Shown here one piece after another: positions 25,863 through 39,132 of a stretch of 64,000 nt of DNA (the first letter of the stretch is position 1; every line of letters starts with the position of its first letter). Under the pieces are notes generated by a model. That model was not told where the DNA came from, made no database searches, and saw only the letters and a program-made list of their open reading frames with translations. Made by a program: the position numbers and the translations under genes. The DNA is taken from the NCBI RefSeq assembly GCF_014839805.1, contig NC_051141.1:14268777-14332776 (forward strand). Reading direction: 5' to 3'. This stretch comes from Manduca sexta (lineage: Eukaryota > Arthropoda > Insecta > Lepidoptera > Sphingidae).

Positions 25863-28800
25863 ATATAAGGTTTATACATAGATGAAAAAATGAGTGCAAA
25901 TCCACTGCCATCCAATTTATTTCACCGTCGACATGTTTGCTTTTAATATTGGATGCAAAAACAATGAAGCTGGGCAGTGAACGAGTGTTCGTTAATCAGA
26001 TATGCACACATTAAAGCCTGCAAACATACATACCACCAAGAACATTCAGTTGCTTTAATGTGCCTTATTATCCTAACACTATTGTATTACCAATTATCTT
26101 ATCTTTGGCTTACCCAAAACTGGACACGATGTTCGATATTTATTTTTAATATCTGACTCAATGTGAATTAATGTTGGGAATTAAATCCCGTGCCGGTGTA
26201 TTTGCAGATCCGACATTTAAAAGCAAAGGGAAAACAGAAAATAAATACTTAATCCACAGCAAAGTTTTATTGGTAATGAGAATGTCTTTTTGAATTAACT
26301 TTTTGCCTGTACTTTTATGCTGTGTAGATATTTTCTATTCGTATGAATGTATTTTTACAAATAAATATTCTATTCCATACTCAGTCTGGCCTTTATATTT
26401 TCAGACACTAGAATGTTTTTATTTTTCTCGGTCGCTCTTTACGGTGTCTTTACTGAAACCGTGTCTGATCGCGAGTCTAAATAGCGCTGACAGTCCTTAA
26501 TTAATACCACCGATAACAGTTAATCAGCAAGTACAGTATTTTTACTCAATGGGTCATTTATTCCTAATATAACCCACACGAAATCACCTCCTCTTAATGC
26601 TATACATAATACAACACAATTTTTGAAAATTATCTTATCTAAATTGTAATAAATGTTTTAAAATATTAAATTGAAATTTTACTATTTGTTTATAAAAGGG
26701 AAGTTCTTTGGGTTTTTAAACGACTACAAAAGAGAGCAATATATATATAGGTATATTATATGGCCAAGGTGTAAATTGCCATCTAGTAATAAACAAAGGT
26801 AAAAAATAAATTTAAATTTGGCACGACTGTAAAAAATATTTATTGTGCTTAATGTGTACAAATAAACTTTAAATACACAAATTGGAAAGATTATATTGCT
26901 TTATTTTAATATTTTCTTATTAAACCGTATATATAAAGTTCAATTATGTTTTGAATTGGAGTGCTTTTTTTTATTGTAATGTTTTGCCCGCGTATATTTT
27001 GAAAAAGTGTCGAGTTTCTTCGTGGCACTGTGACCTCTTAAAGTTAGCAACGAGCAGCTGTCGACTGACGTTAATTTCAGAAGATTGAAGTTCCGACGTC
27101 CGGCTTGACGTAATTGTTCTTTAATTTCTATTGTAACAACGCTGACATTCATTTTGCTCTGGTGAACTATTATTCGGTTGGTCGTTAGTATCGAGTACAA
27201 TTGTACCGAAATTCGATAAAATTGAGCCAAGCTTACTATCATTTCAACACCTTTAGGGTTAATTGCAGTCGTCATTTTATTTTCCCCGTTACCCAAATTC
27301 TGAATATTTCTATGTATATTATATTATGCACATTATGTCTTTGTTATCGGGAATTGGTTACGATTTTTTTTTTTATATTTAAACTAATTCGTTTTACATA
27401 TAGCTAGCTACCTATATTTGAAAATGATAGAATTGAATTTAAAAAAGAAAACAATTAAATCCATATTGTAGAGTTGAGATTAGCTTCGTGTTTTGTAATT
27501 ACGTAGCAAGGCTTTTTACCCGTTTATTGTACGTACGTAGCCACCACATAAAATATACACTAGTGTAATGATATTTGCTCATGCAAATTTGTAATTATCT
27601 TTTTAAAGTTATTTTTTTAATGCTTATGAGTTTTGCTGCAGTGTTTTTTAATGAAATTATGCACGATTTTTACATCGTGTAAATGTGTCACCGCATATTT
27701 AACAAAGTCCCTACAACGATCTAGGCCAGATCATACAAAAAGTACAATAGTTCGATCTGGAAATATTTGGACGAGGCCCATGTTCGACAGTGAACATCCT
27801 GCGGCTGATAATGATACAAGGAGTTTTAATTACCAAGTATATAACATTTGAGTCTACAAATACCGTCCAATCTAATCCAATTTATTTTGTTTGGCTGTAT
27901 CGTTTATACGACAATTCAGCCAATGTCATGTTTGAAAAGCAGAAGACACACAAGTACATACAAATACCGTGATGATGGCCTTTCGTAAGTATCTATCAAT
28001 TGCGACACCATACCAATTGTTTTGTGATATGCGCGCGAACATAAATTATGCAACCTAAATTGTTCTCAAATATCCGGACACTTATAGAGCCATACCATTA
28101 ATATCATCATATTTAGTCAAATCGTATTATAATGCCGTTGTCGATACAAAAGTTTTAAAGGTTTCATGATTTTCAATCTTCGAAGATCGGCAATATAAAT
28201 TTTGCCATCTTTTACCTGAACGTGATTTTGTGCTGAAAAGTGACTTATATAGCACTAGCAATTACAGATCGTTATAAATCCCAAGCAATCACAGTAAAAC
28301 AAGTCGAGCTCAAGAGATTTTACGCGGAAACTTCGAAACGTTTCAGGTTTTCAGTGGATACTTTTGAAACATACATCGTAAAAAACGAGACTGAGGCGAG
28401 GCGGATTTTTTTTATAATAGCAAAGGTTTATATTTTAATCCTATAAAAAATTATATATCTGTATATATTTTAATAACGGATTAGTCGAAGAGGAATAACT
28501 CTGGAAATATCTACATAGTTCGAGAGCGTTAGGGAAACTTCGCGAGAGGAGTTACCATAGTAAATATACCATTCACAGTTGTAGATCTTGCAGATAGTAC
28601 TGCATACTACATTTGAAGTTTCACACTGTTCACTCAGCTATATGTTCTGTATTCGGAGCAGTGGCTATTTGAAACTGGGTGCAAGTAAGTTTTTGTTTAC
28701 ATGGATAGGAGAAAGGTAATTCTTAGCGACGAAGTGAATCAAGAATGATCCCTGCGTAAAGCAAGCGTGTCATACTTGCAGGACATAAGTAACCTTGAAC

Positions 28801-30313
28801 TAATGCTGCAGAATTAAATAGTCAGATAAAATATGAGTTTAGGTGTATAAGAATGGTCTCAATCAGTAGGTGACAAATAGTATGAAATAAAAATGTAAAT
28901 AACTCCCGACATAATAATCCTTTAAAAGGTAAAAAAATAAAATATGTTTGTAAACCACGGTCCCAGGTTCGGTCCCTGACGCGAGAATACTTAGGTCAAG
29001 ATATTACTGGGTGTTTATTATAAAGTTGCACGACAAAAAACACATTTTATTTATAACGTTTAGTTTTTTGTGTTGGGACTCCGGGAATAAATATCTAAAT
29101 AGCGAAATATCTACCTCAAAATTATCTTCTGTTGTAATACTCATAGTTCTGGTAGACTGTTTCTGTTGTGTTATTTTGTTGGCTTCTAAGTTTTAAATGT
29201 AGTCGCGGTATGACGGTGCTATTGATTTGATAATACGGGAGAATGAGTTGGCGTTTTTTCTCTATTGATTGATGCGTAAGCAACCAGTTATTGAAACGTT
29301 TGCTGCTTTGCAGACGCGTATATGTTTAAAAAATGTTTACATATAGCAGACTATAAAGAACTTAAATATTCCTTAGCATATCATTTAGACAATTTTTTTT
29401 CTTTAAAATGAAATAATATGCTACATTCATCACGTAGGTTAACATAGTTGCACTTATGATAAGGGAGATGGGACTTTTTAATTATTACTTAAATTAAGTC
29501 GTTTATTTAAGTAAAAGACATTTAATATTGGACATAAAAAAGGTGAAAGAGTATAAAGTAAACAAACAAGCCAGCTCGGGTTGGCGGGAAAGAAGAAATA
29601 AAAAAGATGTAAATAATGTTAATAATGATAAAGGGTAGAATTCGTCGCCATCCTCACCGGTGAGGACGATAAAGGCACTAAGCTAGCTAACATACCAGTT
29701 CTTTCATTTGCTTACCTAAGCAATGACTACCCGAAGAAGGAAGGCAAAAGAAAAACCTCCGGGCTTTTTTGTCATCCATTATCCATTGAATCTTAAGTAT
29801 TTTTTTCCAAGTCTTTTGTGAACAAAATTAATAACGTCTACTTATGTGCAAAAATCTACGAAAGCACCGAAGTGAATTGAACACGAAATGCGATCCTTTT
29901 CGATTAAATTTTCATTCGGAATTCGAACCACTACGTCCTGTAAATCCTTCGTCCAAACTTGTTACGTTGCTCTTTTTAGATCGCTTCTTTCACTCTTACA
30001 AGTAATTGCGAAAAGAGGAACAGGAAGGACGTAGTGCGCAGACATTTTCACGACATTGATGTCTACGAATTATGACATAAGATTCATATCTTAAAATATG
30101 TCGGGATCATGTACAGGTATAGTCATTTGATTTGGCACGTCGGAAACAAGAACGAGATATTCGGCTAGATTCGGTTTTGTAAAGCGTTATCTTTGTCTAT
30201 CAATTACGTGATGTGCTGTCAGTCGCACTTCAACCATTGCAGAGTACAGACGCTTTCATTTACAAATATAAATATAGAGTTGTTAAAACCATTATTTCTA
30301 TTTTTTTTTTGAC

Positions 30314-30780
30314 ATGGCATCCGAATCTAAGATTAAGAAAGGTAAGCCTTTGCATGGCCAGTCTCGTGAAATTGTTTATAACGTATAAAAGTATTTCCTG
30401 AATGAAGCTGAATTGTTTAAAAAGAGTAGTGACAGCAACTATTTCACAAAAATTCAAGACCGAGTTGCAGAAGCTACGGGAGTGTCAAGAAGGACTTTAA
30501 ACCGAATTTTAATCGAGATTCGTAATGAAGATGAAACACCAACAACTTCACACAAATTTGGCACTCCAAAAAAGGGAAAAGCGAAAAAATAATATCTTTT
30601 ACACCTCGATAGTTTTGATTATGACGTAATTAGAAAAATGATTTATGATTTTCATTTGCGGTTTCACGAGTTACCGACAGTAAAATCACTGAAATTAAAA
30701 TTATTTGAAGCTATCGATTTTAGAGGATCTGAGAAAACATTGCGCAGAATTATTAGACAGATGGGTTTCAGTTTCAATTA
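30314..30780 (+). pseudogene. Degenerate Tc1/mariner-type (DDE) transposase, N-terminal part
   Basis: From ATG 30314 one reading frame carries protein-like sequence for about 155 codons, with only two in-frame TAA stops. It reads KKGKPLHGQSREIVYNV, stop, KYFLNEAELFKKSSD, then VAEATGVSRRTLNRILIEI (a helix-turn-helix-like segment), GTPKKGKAKK, stop, then FDYDVIRKMIYDFHLRFHEL and GSEKTLRRIIRQMGF. The order of a DNA-binding helix, a GTPKKGK linker and a second winged-helix-like segment resembles the N-terminal half of predicted Tc1/mariner or IS630-like transposases I associate with insect genomes. The catalytic DDE part is absent: the frame runs into a T-tract at 30780. It is a dead fragment. 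The exact subfamily is uncertain. Confidence 0.6.
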
Positions 30781-32285
30781 TTTTTTTTTTAATTTCAATT
30801 TCACTTTCTTTCATTAGAGAATAATAATACGTAATTACTTTTATTGATTTTGTAAATTCTCTAAATATAGGTGTTTTGGATAAAAACATATAAATAAATT
30901 GTTGTATAACAGTTTTGTATGGTTACATAATTCGGTTTTAATCTTTTATAATCACCATCTGTTTTAACTACTCTATATACATACCAAGCTGCCTGATCAC
31001 TGTGCGACAAAGACAACGCTCTACAAAACCGAACCTAGCCGAATTTTGCTGAAAGTCTTATTCTTCTGCCCGATGTGCCATATCAAATGCCTGTACCTGT
31101 ATGTGACTATCGATTGTATATATTTACAATTATTTATACAGCCAAGGCCCGCGACGAAAAAACATCGGGGGCTTAATCTATTTGCTGGATTTAATGAGAA
31201 TACCTCATATTCTTTAGAATATTTTTTTTCTTGTTTCTAAGTGGGCGGTCTTCTGTGGCGTGGCTTTGAAAGTATCACGTACTCTTTAGACGATTATATT
31301 AATATGTGCTAGTAATTATCGGCATGATCTGACTTAATCTCCTATATAGTACAAATAACATTGGTGGATAATAGGTATATGGCTAGAATCAAAGGAAATC
31401 TATTTATTTTTAGCAAAACAGGTGAACCGCCTATATTGAGGACGGATGAGTATGATAACAGCTCTATTAACTATGTTTGATCTTTATCTACCGTCAATTA
31501 CCAAGTTAGGTATATTCAATTGTTCTTTAACATTAAATTTGTAAATTGTATCGTATATACGAGTATAGAAATAAAATGAGTGCCTTTAAAAACGTGAGAA
31601 GTATGGAACGTAGTATTCACTCATTCGTCGCTTCTAAATGGCTTGTAAATCGTAAAGGATTTTGGAGAAAATAATTCGAATATTGGAACACGTTTACAAG
31701 CTTTCCAACAACGAATTTTAGCAGATTCGTGCAAGACTTATTGATTCGTCCGTGGTACTTTCAATATTTCATTAGTTTGAAATATATTTTGATATTTTGT
31801 TTCATATTGTAATTATCACGTATCAATAATTTAACACGTTCAAATATAATTTGTGAATATTTACAATAATGGCAATTTGTGACTTGAGTAATGGTAGATA
31901 GATTCATAAGATCGTAGATACTAATTTTTAATCATGCATCACCCCATGTATTGTGTCACTTCATTGCTGCAAAACGACGGTATACAAATAGGGTATTATG
32001 TGGGTAACCAGGTATGAACTGTGAACTCAATAACATCATACTATGTATTATGTACAAATTACGTTAATTACTCAATACACAATGTCTTTGCTGGTCTAAT
32101 GAAATGCTGTTAGCCCTAATTATAATTTAGAATATTAATTGACATTAACTGAAACATAAAAAGGAGTGAAAAAAGGAAATGTAAACACAGGGTAAGATTT
32201 AAAAGAATGGTGCATTTGTTCAGAGTTGTTAATTATAACAGGTATGTAGGAATACTTTATCGAGGGAAGGTGTATTTTAGTGTTT

Positions 32286-32440
32286 TTTTTTTGCTCAGTA
32301 TCAACCCGAAGTCTGGAATTAGTGCTCGATTTGGCGGTATACTGGCTTCTTATGGGACGGAACATGCATGGTGAAAAGTAGGTACCCTGATTGCAGCTCT
32401 GTTTATCTCTTCGGGGGTAAATACCGTGGTGTGTGTACCG
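32286..32440 (+). repeat. SINE body, third copy
   Basis: It aligns with the SINE at 3698-3905: GCTCAGTATCAACCCGAAG with TCTGGAATT, then GGCGGTATA, TATGGGACGGAACATGC and an end with TCTTCGGGGGTAAAT. It is about as diverged as the copy at 14048, and its tRNA-like head is missing. Confidence 0.6.
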
Positions 32441-33620
32441 TTTCGATTTGTTATTGTGTTTATACAATCAAGAGTTACTAAAATTGGTGTAAAACAATTT
32501 TAGAATTTTTATAATTATATTATAGTTTCAAAAACAATGAAAAAGCGGGATTAAATCCGAATAATAGTTTTATTTTGATGTCTAACATTCGCCTAAACAT
32601 AACAAAGTTGGTGTAATTTAGAATTGACATAGTCTTGTATATTAGTCAGCGACATAAAAGTTACACCACGGGTTACGTTACATCCTCTACCTACGTCCTC
32701 CCTCAAGGTATGTTGGGGTTCAGCTCGGCTGGATGCTACGATGTCTGGGAGCAGCATTAGGTACCTATGGTCAATGTTATTATGTAATACGTAGTGAAAC
32801 GTACAACGATAACTAAGAATCAGATTAAAGGAAATGCGACGTATACACTAGAATTTAAATTGAGTAGACAATTAAACGGAAAACTTTTGTTATATATACT
32901 TATGTATATTGTGTATGGAATATTTTGGAAAAACCAGGGACCTAAAGAGATTTAAAACGACTTTCTCGGTCATTTTTTTTAAGTTTTCCCAAAAAAATGA
33001 TGAAAAACCTATGATGATATGTGAAGAAATTCTTGCTTATCTTTTTGATAAGCTACGTAGCCGGGTATAATTTTAACGCATTGCCTTTATTGATCTGTAA
33101 CATGCCACGTAAAGTTTAATGCAATATATGTTTGTATAACATGTATGCAGTATAATTGTTACGTAATTAATAAAACAGGAATCAACGTCATAAATTATAT
33201 GCTTGTTTGAGGCATGTTACCTTTAAATTAAATTAGAATTAATATGTTTAAATGCACTCTACAAACTTACTAATTGCATTGGAGTACAGTTTACATAACT
33301 TGGGATTTATTGAGCGGGATTCATTTAGTTATTAGCTCAAGTGAGCGACAGATCTAACAGCAGAACTTCCTAACTAATTTATTTAGAAGGATTGAATTAC
33401 CGACGTTTGTACTCAGACAAACCCATTAATGTAATATTCCAATGCATCTCTGATCAAGGCTCAAGAAGGCCAGAATAGTGAAGTTTTATAAGTTAAGCCT
33501 TCAACAATGACGTTTTCAAATCATTTATTATACGATTTCCATTTTAATGCCCAGGATGTGGAATCAACAAGTGGTAAATGAACGAAGTAATAGATAATAC
33601 GATGATTTTTTAATGAATTC

Positions 33621-33775
33621 TTATGTTTACGTAAATGTTATACATTGAATTAAAACTATATTTTCGAATTTTTATCGCAGTTTCTTATTTATTATTATTT
33701 CTCCCTGACGTTTCAAAGACTTTGCAGCCTTCACGGACTCGGGGGGACTAGCCAAAAATAGTTTAATTTCAACGA
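33621..33775. mobile_element. Penelope-type terminal repeat, copy 2
   Basis: TTATGTTTACGTAAATGTTA, then TTTTTATCGCAGTTTC, CTCCCTGACGTTTCAAAGAC and GCAGCCTTCACGGACTCGGG. It is clearly homologous to the repeats at 46481-46610 and 56976-57110. A short reversed tail (ATAGTTTAATTTCAACG) follows, as in copy 1. Confidence 0.55.
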
Positions 33776-34105
33776 TAATTTTAATATTTTAGACACATAG
33801 GTACATGATAATTCCATATAAGCAACAACAACCATATAAAAACCTTATGGCTATATTGCTACTTTTGTTTTGTTCTAAGCATAGCGGTTTTAACTGTTAA
33901 TTGTTATTTTTATTAGAACTTATTAGAAATATTTTTTGTTCTTTAAAGTTTATCCTCATTATTCATAGAAGTTATTTATCTAAGAACGGAGCATTGCTGT
34001 GATAACAAGTCTGTTTCTCAGTGCTGACGGCATGGCAGCCTCGGCAGTGCGTAGACGTAGGGCCGTTGTGATTGGCTAATATTGTGATACAACTTGAATC
34101 TAGTT

Positions 34106-34162
34106 AGCTGTCAGATTAACAAAGCTGAACAAGCAGCAAGCTGTCAGATAAACAAAGCTGAG
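34106..34162. repeat. Two-copy tandem repeat, 33-bp period
   Basis: AGCTGTCAGATTAACAAAGC (34106) recurs at 34139 with one difference (GATAAAC). It lies just past the degenerate end of the retrotransposon remnant at 34195-36262. Confidence 0.6.
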
Positions 34163-34194
34163 AAACATAACTGGGGGAATAGATGTAAAATCCA

Positions 34195-36262
34195 ACCTGT
34201 TTAAAAACCTTGAGCTGCCTACAATAATGGCCTGGCATTTCATGGCAATTTCGCGGGGTTTACCGAAAGGCCGAATTGTCGGGCCAATTTTTGATATAAG
34301 TCAAGTCGTTATTTACCCTATCTACAGCTGCGGACATATGATCGACTTGCTCCTGAGAATAAATTTGTAAGTCATCAGCATACAGATGGTACGCACATTG
34401 AAGATTTTGCGTTAACAGGTTTATGAAGATAGAGAACAGTAATGGGGAGAGTATGCCGCCTTGAGGGACGCCACAGTCTATATCACGCCAGCTAGACGAA
34501 GAATCGTCTAGGCGCACCAACTGTTGGCGTCCCTGAAGATATGATGAGAACCAATCTAGAGCCGTGGGCGAGATCATAAGGTGGGAGAGGTTTGCAAGAA
34601 GAATGTCGTGACTGACTGTATTGAAAGAGAAAGGAGAAATCAACCAAAGCCTAAACAGTGACTTTGGAATCCTCCATGCCCGCCCTAATATCGCCAGTCA
34701 TTTTGAGGAGTGCAGTAATAGTGCTATGGCCAGGCCTGAAACCAGACTGGATTGGGCACAGTAGGTTGTTTCGGTGCACATACTCAGACACATGCTTGTG
34801 AGTACAGACATCGAGCTCTTTCGAGAGAAAAGGAAGAATGGATATGGGACGGAAATGCTTAGCAAGTTATGGGTTAGGGATTTTAGGAAGAGGGATAGCA
34901 TTAGCTCTCCGCCACAAAGACGGAAAGATACTTGTGCTGAGGGAGGCGTTAATGGTATGGGACATGATTGGTACAAGTTGGTCCAGGATAGGGATTATCA
35001 TGCGACGACTGATGTTGTCACAGCCAGTGGTATTAGATTTAATGGACAGGATGACTTTTCTAAAATCACCCAACGGCACAGAAGAAAAATGAAAAGTATT
35101 AATGTTAGGCCTTCATAGACCCGTTAGAAATCCATGGTACGACGCCAAGTTTGGTGATGAATCATGGTAACCGATGTGAAATATTGATTAATGTCATCCA
35201 AACCAATAGTCGCACCATGGAGATCTATTTTTTTAACTTTGCCAATTCCCAGAGTTCCGAGGAATCTCCAGATACAGGCTAGCGAGGACGAAGAAATATT
35301 ACTTAGAATGTGTCGGCGTTTAGCATTACGTACCATCTGGTTACATCGATTCTTTGCAGCTTAAAAAGGCACCAGTTCTCCTCCGAACCATCCCTTCTGT
35401 ACTGGCGAGAAGCCCGATCCCTTCGTCTCATCGCCATCCTAATCCCATGTGTAATCCATGGTGCAGGAGGACATTTTAATTAAATTTTCTTTAAAGGGGC
35501 ATGGGTATCAAAGAGTGCAGTGACAGCGCGGTTAAAAATTGCGACTTTATCGTCAACAGAGGTGGTTGCCAATAGGTGATCCCAGTTAAAGTTAGCAGCG
35601 TCTCCTTTCAGCTTATCCGCATCAATGCGACCAAAACTACGAAAGTGCAATATCTAAGAGGGGAAATTAGCAGGTTTAAGGGTGTAAGACATGTAGATGA
35701 GATCATGCTGAGAGAAGCCAGGAGCGGGAAATTGACCGTGGGAGAAAACAAGTGAAGGAGCAGAGGTGAGGATAATGTCAAGCCAAGTATCGTGACCATC
35801 CACATTATGGTGGGTGGCTTGCAGTGGTAGGACATGCATTTTAGCAGAGTCATGGACAGTAAGGAGTTTACGAGATCGGGAAGAGTGGCTGGCAAGGAGA
35901 TCAGTATTTAAATCACCCATGATGATGTGATGAGCATATTCTGATCCTATAAATTCCAGAACTGTTTCCAGACTGGAGAAGCAATCAAGAGATGGGGGAC
36001 AGTAAATAACACCTAGTTAGGTTTTCACTCCCTTGACCCAACCTTCAAGAAACAAAAATTCCGCGTAAGCAGAATAAGAAGCAGAGGAAGATATTACAGT
36101 TTTATATTTCAGGTCGCTACGTAAATATACAGTGACTCCGCCCCCACTCCTGTCAACTCGATCATTTCCAATAAAAATGAAACCAGGGAGGGAGTAAAGG
36201 GACTAGGAAGGTGAGGTTTGAGCCAGCTCTCAAAAATCAGAACGGTATTAACCTTGGCTTAC
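34195..36262 (-). mobile_element. Degenerate non-LTR retrotransposon (endonuclease and reverse transcriptase), CR1/Jockey-like
   Basis: Reading right to left, the pieces come in the expected order. First is an apurinic-type endonuclease: FESWLKPHL, then DRSGGGVTVYLRSDL (36160-36115), GVIYCPP, MGDLNTDLLASHSSRSRK (35920) and FSQHDLIYMSYTLK. A linker follows (RNAKRRHILSNISSSSLA, then DDINQYFTS; 35336-35130). Last is the reverse transcriptase: KSNTTGCDNISRRMIIPILD, CPIQSGFRPGHSTITAL, DCGVPQGGILSPLLFSIFI and the catalytic box YADD near 34380. Several frameshifts and stops break it (for example a stop before LGVIYCPP), the 5' part is missing, and it decays after NPAKCQAIIVGSSRF near 34200. It cannot encode a working protein. 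The domain order and YADD box make the class secure; the clade is a guess. The + strand frames here are shadows. Confidence 0.85.
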
Positions 36263-36369
36263 GAAAATAATCTCTTTTCATTCAGCGTTTAACTAACCAC
36301 TAAGCTGTTATTAAAATTTGACATTTAATAACTAACTTAAATGTATATCCTATTTTCCTAATATTTCTT

Positions 36370-36466
36370 CAAATACCGGAAATACCGAAAATACCGGAAT
36401 ACCGGAATTTGTTTTAGGTCAATACCAAAAATACCGGTTTTGAAAAATCGTCCGGTATTGCGACCC
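36370..36466. repeat. Repeats of the word ATACCGGAA with an inverted end
   Basis: AATACCGGAAATACCG, AATACCGGAATACCGG and AATACCAAAAATACCGG follow each other. The stretch then ends in the opposite orientation, TCCGGTATTGCGACCCC. Such ACCGGTATT-rich blocks could be the subterminal part of a DNA transposon (hAT-like is one possibility), but no protein is nearby. Confidence 0.4.
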
Positions 36467-38239
36467 CTAATAAACACCTCAATGCTTCTGCTGTTACTTT
36501 ACTCCAATTTATCGGAGCAACAACATCACACTAAGCCATAGATTTACTCGCGACTACAAGTGTATTATATAGGTTTACATGTGTTCATGACAAATTAATC
36601 ACACGTGAGTAGTAGACACAATCTTAAGCCTCACCTGAAGTGGTATGGAATTGTCTTTAAACCCTCGCGTTTTGAGGTCGATTCTGTTGACGTACATATA
36701 TAGCCCGTATCGTTGTATTCAAAAATTTCAGCGCAATAAACCAACAACAACAAAAATGGAGAAAATTAAAATAGCCTTTTGCAAAAATAGTGGGAATTGT
36801 TTTTGGAACGGTGCAATGTTATCAGAGGCTATACAAATTTGCATTTTCATTTCCTGTTTGTACGACATGGCTTAAACATTTTTATTATTTTAAAAAGGAA
36901 GGATTTTTTGATACAACAATAGTACAATTAATAATGCACTTGGTATTACAACGGTCAAGAGACGAGCCAAGTGACCTTCTTTTTAGAATGCACCCTGATA
37001 GACCTAGTGATGTATGCACATACGCTTATATTTACGTCGGCCTACTTTCAGCTAACAAGCTCTGCTCGAATAATGACCCTAAAATGTTGACAACTAACGG
37101 AAGTGGCCGTTGCCACACAGTTCGAAAACGCTTATAAATAAATTCAACGTGTTGTGTATAGGAATGATGATATTGTGTGTATATGTATGGCGGTTGCAAG
37201 AACGTCTCTTTTTTTAAATTCAGTGTATACATTTTTGACAAGAATAAAATAAATGATTGAATCGAGACATGCCTATCTGTATAATATCTCTATCTAAGAT
37301 TCTTGCTCCAACAGTTCAAATACTGCTGAAAAGGGTTTCATTGTAGTGCTTTCGTATGTTTCCATATTTCTGTCTTTGCCATGCCAGACTAAATAAAATA
37401 AACATTATGAATCCGATTACATTAAAGAATGCATAGAGAAGAATTATATTGAATGAAAAGCTAACAAAAGTCACACTTTTTATAAATTTATTTGGCTAGA
37501 ACCATAATACCAGAGCTGTATTGGGCATTAGTTCCGTACTAGATTGGATTAGCGACGAATAGTATTCTCTGCATGATCTCTTATTTTTCATTTTAATACC
37601 ACAATATCTGATGAAAAGTCCATCCATACGGCCATGATCATATCTAGAACCATGTACTTTCCATACAGTTATTTTCCAAAATTCATTTATTGATTTATTC
37701 GCTCATGCGAATCATAAAATTATCTTGCACTGTGTTTCTTTAGTGCTACGTAGTGCCCTACTCTAACTGACTAAAGGAAATATTCTTCCTTTAGTGACGG
37801 ATTGATTGAATCGCTGAAGTAAGCGAGTCGTCTTCTATATCATAAAAAATCAATCTTTAGTATTTTTAAACGTCAATGTTTAGGGTTTTTGAACCAACCT
37901 CTATGAATTTATTATCATTTTCAATCTAACATAAATAAATATATCTATTTAGGGCACTGTAATGGGAACGTGACGTCTTCTTTTTTAACCGACTTCAAAA
38001 AAAGGAGGAGGTTATCAATTCGAGGTGATTTTTTTTTTTTGTATGTTACCTCAGAACTCGCTCATTTATGAACCGATTTGGAAAATTCTTTTTTTATTCG
38101 AAAGAATTTCTCTCCAGATTGGTCCCATAAAAATTTTTTCGACATCGCTTCAGTAGTTTGGTTTTAAAATTAAAAAAACTAGAATAATTATGTCGTCCAA
38201 GAAATCGAAATCGCGAATTTAGCTTTCCTGTGACGTATT

Positions 38240-39082
38240 TAGTTATGTTTTTGCATTGAGTTTGGTTGACTGTAGTTCTCACATACTTATACATATAGCA
38301 TAACACCTTTTCCCCTTTTTAGGGGTAGGCAGAGATATAACACCACAGCGCAATAGTTATAGTATGATCGAAATATATCAGTTGTGTTTTTGCATTAGGT
38401 TTGCTTGAATCTACTTCTTACATACATATATACAGCATCACACCTTTTCCCCTTTTCAGGGGTAGGCAGAGGTGTAACATTTCAGCGCGATAGTCGTACT
38501 GCGACCGAAACACATTAGTTGTGTTTTTGCGTTGGGTTTAGTTGACTCTACTTCTTACATACATACATATATATATATATAGCATCACACCTTTTATCCT
38601 TTTAGGGGTAGGCAGAGTTGTTACACCACAGCGCGATAGTTGTACTGTGAGCCAAATATATCAGTTGTGTTTTTGCATTAGGTTTGCTTGAATCTAATTT
38701 CTTACGTACATATATATAGCATCACACCTTTTCCCCTTTTCAGGGTTAGGCAGAGGTGTAACATTTCAGCGTGACAGTCGTCCTGCGAGCGGAACACATT
38801 AGTTGTGTTTTTGCGTTGGGTTTAGTTGCCTCTACTTCTTACAGATGTACATACATATATATAGCATAACACCTTTTCCCCTTTTCAGGGGTAGGCAGAG
38901 GTGTAACACCACAGCGCGATAGTTGTACTGTGAGCCAAATATATCAGTTGTGTTTTCGCGTTAGGTTAACTTGAATCTACTTCTTACATACATATATATA
39001 GCATCACACCTTTTCCCCTTTTCAGTGGTGCTCAGAGGTGTAAGTCCTCAGCGCGATAGTCGTATCGTGAGCGAAACACAAC
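38240..39082. repeat. Minisatellite, six copies of about 140 bp, alternating A/B types
   Basis: Unit starts are at 38240, 38379, 38516, 38662, 38800 and 38945 (periods 137-146 bp). Units 2, 4 and, less clearly, 6 begin CAGTTGTG and carry GCTTGAATCT. Units 3 and 5 begin TAGTTGTG and carry GCGTTGGGTTTAGTTG. So the array looks like repeats of a dimer of about 283 bp. Each unit has a TA/CA-rich stretch, then ACACCTTTTCCCCTTTTCAG with GGGTAGGCAGAGGTGT. In that stretch ACACCT can pair with AGGTGT around an inner CCCCT/AGGGG stem. The period varies mainly with the length of the TA/CA tract. Confidence 0.85.
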
Positions 39083-39132
39083 TATGCCATTGAGACGGTC
39101 TATTTTATACTAACACAAAAAAGCAAAAAATC

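Noticed and set aside
28960..28990. B-box-like GGTTCGGTCCC, possible tRNA gene
   Set aside because: No A box or acceptor stem can be paired around it; at most a SINE scrap.
29652..29665. Palindrome CCTCACCGGTGAGG in a GC-richer patch (29640-29770)
   Set aside because: Short and isolated; the surrounding patch gives no recognisable protein or element ends.
34774..35118. Open + strand frames of 84-114 codons
   Set aside because: They lie opposite the reverse transcriptase of the antisense retrotransposon and are shadows of it.
38240..39082. CRISPR-like array
   Set aside because: Units are 140 bp with no unique spacers, and the genome is eukaryotic; it is a minisatellite.
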